Assembly (NCBI GenBank): GCA_002331575.1
Contig: DCZG01000053.1
Location: 50,504 to 57,488 of the forward strand
DNA length: 6,985 nucleotides
Direction: 5' to 3'
Source of the DNA: Atopobium sp. UBA2090
GTDB lineage: Bacteria; Actinomycetota; Coriobacteriia; Coriobacteriales; Atopobiaceae
Shown here: piece by piece, positions 5,223 through 6,985 of the stretch
Position numbering within the stretch: the stretch's first letter is position 1
How the letters are laid out: each line of letters begins with the position of its first letter
The notes under the pieces: generated by a model
Databases searched by the model: none
Told to the model about the DNA's origin: nothing
Seen by the model: the letters and a program-made list of their open reading frames with translations, nothing else
Translations under genes and position numbers: made by a program

Positions 5223-5597
5223 GTGGACATCATCATTTCGAACGCGAGCAACAAACCGATCTACGAGCAGATTGTCTCACAGGTGAAGGCCGCGATTCTC
5301 ACGGGAGCGCTCGCACAGGGCGAGATGCTGCCTTCCATCCGCTCGCTCGCGAACAGCCTCCGCATCAGCGTCATCACCACCAAGCGAGCATACGCCGAGC
5401 TCGAGGCACAGGGCTTCATCGACACCGTCCAAGGCAAGGGGAGCTTCGTCACCGGCGGCAACGTGGAGCTCCTTCGCGAGGAGCGCATGCGTCAGGTCGA
5501 GCTCCTCCTCTCACAGGCAATCGACAAGGCAGGGTCCATGGGCATCACCGTCACCGAGCTGCACGAGATGCTCGACACGCTCGCAGAGAGCGACTAG
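5223..5597 (+). CDS. GntR-family transcriptional regulator, YtrA subfamily
   Basis: The protein is 124 aa, the usual size for YtrA-type GntR proteins, which lack a large effector domain. The GTG start has AGGA 6 nt upstream. Residues 8-77 form the winged helix: PIYEQIVSQVKAAILTGAL, then GEMLPSIRSLANSLRISVITTKRAYAELEAQGFI with the recognition helix at about 48-60, and the wing VQGKGSFVT. Residues 80-124 are two short amphipathic helices, likely for dimerisation. It heads an operon: the stop codon overlaps the ribosome site (AGGAGG) of the ABC ATPase 9 bp downstream. In B. subtilis, YtrA represses its own ABC operon and responds to cell-wall-active agents; here repression via the operator at 5173-5197 is strongly suggested, while the inducing signal is unknown. 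Confidence 0.92.
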   Translation: MDIIISNASNKPIYEQIVSQVKAAILTGALAQGEMLPSIRSLANSLRISVITTKRAYAELEAQGFIDTVQGKGSFVTGGNVELLREERMRQVELLLSQAIDKAGSMGITVTELHEMLDTLAESD

Positions 5598-5606
5598 GAG
5601 GCAGAC

Positions 5607-6473
5607 ATGGGTCACTTCGTCAACATGGAGGGCGTCACCAAGCGCTACGCGGGCTTCTCGCTCGAAGGAGTGAACCTCGTCATCGACCCTGGAGAGGTCG
5701 TCGGGCTCATCGGTCGCAACGGCGCGGGCAAGACCACGCTCATCAAGTCGCTTCTCGGCATCGTGCACACGGACGGAGGCACCGTCACCCTCCTCGGGGA
5801 GACGGGGGTCTGCTCCCCCGCCACGCGGGAGCACCTGGGCGTCATCCTGGACACCTGCCCCTTCGTCGACGAGATGCGCGTCTCCGACGTGGCGTTTCTC
5901 GGCAAGGTCAGCTATCCCGGATGGGATGGTGCCAGGTTCGAAGAGCTCTGCCACGCCTCCGGACTTGACGGACGCAAGCAGGTCGAGAAGCTCTCGCGCG
6001 GCATGGGCATGAGCCTCCAGATGGCGTTCGCCCTCGCGCACGACCCGCAGCTCCTCGTCCTTGACGAGCCGACGGCAGGTCTCGACCCCATAGCCCGCGA
6101 GGAGGCGCTCGACGCCCTCCGGGACTTCATGGACGACGACCGGGCAATCCTCATCTCGAGTCACATCACCACCGACCTCGAGCACATCGCAGATCGCATC
6201 GTCTGCATCGACGAGGGCAGAATCGTCTTCGACATCCCCAAGGATGACATCTGCGATACTGCCGGCATCGCGCGCTGTCGGACCGAGGAAGTCGATGCCG
6301 TGGTCGGAAGCGGGCTCGCGGGCTCCCCCGTCCACATGCTGCGCGGCGCCTTCTCGACGGACGTCTTTGTCCCCGACCGCCACACGTTCGCACGGACATT
6401 CCCCGAGGTGACCCTCGACCGCGTCACGATCGAGAAGTACATGACCCTGGTTCTGAAGGGAGAGACACGATGA
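5607..6473 (+). CDS. ABC transporter ATP-binding protein (YtrB-like)
   Basis: The protein is 288 aa and powers the permease encoded next to it; the cargo is unknown. The AGGAGG ribosome site lies 5 nt before the ATG and overlaps the repressor's stop. Walker A is GRNGAGKTT (36-44), Walker B LLVLDEP (149-155) with catalytic Glu154, the D-loop AGLD (157-160) and the switch His186. The signature is LSRGM (129-133) rather than LSGGQ, and no clear Q-loop glutamine is seen in the segment after REHLGVILDT. Both deviations occur in YtrB-type transporters, so the protein can still be functional. A C-terminal domain of about 70 residues (about 215-288) follows the ATPase core. The stop overlaps the next start (ATGA), indicating translational coupling. 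Confidence 0.9.
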   Translation: MGHFVNMEGVTKRYAGFSLEGVNLVIDPGEVVGLIGRNGAGKTTLIKSLLGIVHTDGGTVTLLGETGVCSPATREHLGVILDTCPFVDEMRVSDVAFLGKVSYPGWDGARFEELCHASGLDGRKQVEKLSRGMGMSLQMAFALAHDPQLLVLDEPTAGLDPIAREEALDALRDFMDDDRAILISSHITTDLEHIADRIVCIDEGRIVFDIPKDDICDTAGIARCRTEEVDAVVGSGLAGSPVHMLRGAFSTDVFVPDRHTFARTFPEVTLDRVTIEKYMTLVLKGETR

Positions 6474-6985
6474 GAAGGATGCTCCTTTGCGATCTCGCCG
6501 TCATTCGCCGGCAGCTGCCGCGAGTCATGCTCTCGACGCTGTTCGTCGTGGCGATACTCTGCATCGCTGTCCCGGAGAGCGGGGGCGTCATCCCGGCGGT
6601 CATCATGATGGGCGTCTATTTCGTCACCATGACGCTCGCGGCGTTTGACGACAGGCGCGGATGGGCGGCGTTTCGTCTTGCGCTCCCCCTCTCGCGCAGG
6701 GACGTCGTGCTCGGCCGCTACGCGACCACCATGGTCGTCTGCCTCGCCTTCGCGGTGTTCGGCATCGCGCTCTCGACGGTCCTAGCGCAGGTCGCAGCCG
6801 CGCCGGACGTCGAGGGCACACTCTTGCTCGCGGTGGTCGGAATGGCCTTCACCCTCACGTACATGGCCATCGTGCTCCCCATCTACTTCAGAGTCGGAGC
6901 GACGCGGGGAGCCCGCATCATCTCGATGCTCATGTTCATGATTCCCCTCGCCGTGGTCGGTTTCGGGGATGCCTCGGTGGTCGCC
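6470..6985 (+). CDS. ABC-2 type transporter permease, N-terminal 172 residues
   Basis: The reading frame opens with the ATG at 6470, which overlaps the ATPase stop by four bases; GGGAGAG lies just upstream. It stays open to the right edge, so the C-terminus is missing. Hydrophobic spans are at about 19-34, 38-58, 85-108, 117-140 and 149-165. Between spans 2 and 3 is a charged cytoplasmic loop (FDDRRGWAAFRLALPLSRRDVVLGRY) with the tryptophan, LP-x-S-R-R and GRY features seen in ABC2_membrane_5-like permeases (PF13346) that accompany YtrA/YtrB cassettes. It is probably a membrane partner of the ATPase. Whether export, efflux of antimicrobial peptides or cell-envelope sensing is the function cannot be told from this fragment. 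Confidence 0.85.
   Translation, partial: MRRMLLCDLAVIRRQLPRVMLSTLFVVAILCIAVPESGGVIPAVIMMGVYFVTMTLAAFDDRRGWAAFRLALPLSRRDVVLGRYATTMVVCLAFAVFGIALSTVLAQVAAAPDVEGTLLLAVVGMAFTLTYMAIVLPIYFRVGATRGARIISMLMFMIPLAVVGFGDASVVA

Noticed and set aside
5511..6383. A 290-codon minus-strand open frame
   Set aside because: It is a mirror of the ABC ATPase, whose motifs are clear on the plus strand.

Overview
The window is high-GC, compactly organised bacterial DNA. The gene content (a cytoplasmic GH13 amylase, an XRE-domain/AlaA-type aminotransferase fusion, an esterase-fold protein of the kind common in gut actinobacteria, and a YtrA-type GntR/ABC cassette) suggests a Gram-positive actinobacterium. A member of the Coriobacteriia (Olsenella/Atopobium/Collinsella-like) is my best guess. 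That placement is inferred from protein resemblance recalled from memory, not from a search.

Layout. Four genes read leftward. From right to left they are an alpha-amylase (5035 to 3485), an HTH-XRE/alanine aminotransferase fusion (3086 to 1587), an esterase-fold protein with a long C-terminal Ala-rich coil (1432 to 203), and the first 55 codons of rarA (166 to the left edge). Three genes or parts of genes read rightward from a divergent promoter region at 5036-5222: a small GntR/YtrA-type repressor (5223-5597), an ABC ATPase (5607-6473) and the first 172 codons of an ABC-2 type permease (6470 to the right edge). These three are tightly packed, with a shared stop/RBS and an ATGA overlap, and form an operon. 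Its promoter (TTGACA-17-TATAGT) carries a clear YtrA-type operator, AGTGTA-N13-TACACT, across the -10 and start region.

The 398-bp gap between amylase and aminotransferase is the most structured non-coding part. Next to the amylase stop are two mutually exclusive hairpins. They are followed by two related 32-bp direct-repeat/hairpin elements 113 bp apart; the first after the amylase looks like a bidirectional intrinsic terminator, and the pair shows a compensatory base-pair change. Next to the aminotransferase start are four copies of GTTCAATTT plus a fifth partial copy, all in one orientation and surrounding a plausible extended -10 promoter. I read them as an operator array, most simply for the XRE domain of the adjacent fusion protein.

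The main candidate for an under-described system is this XRE-AlaA fusion with its operator array and an internal ATG, preceded by its own Shine-Dalgarno-like sequence, exactly at the domain junction. It could make both a DNA-binding fusion and a free aminotransferase from one gene, in a design analogous to MocR regulators but built on a different HTH and a fully conserved catalytic domain. The second notable protein is the esterase-fold gene: its nucleophile serine is replaced by glycine and it is fused to a coil of about 160 residues, suggesting a non-catalytic role.
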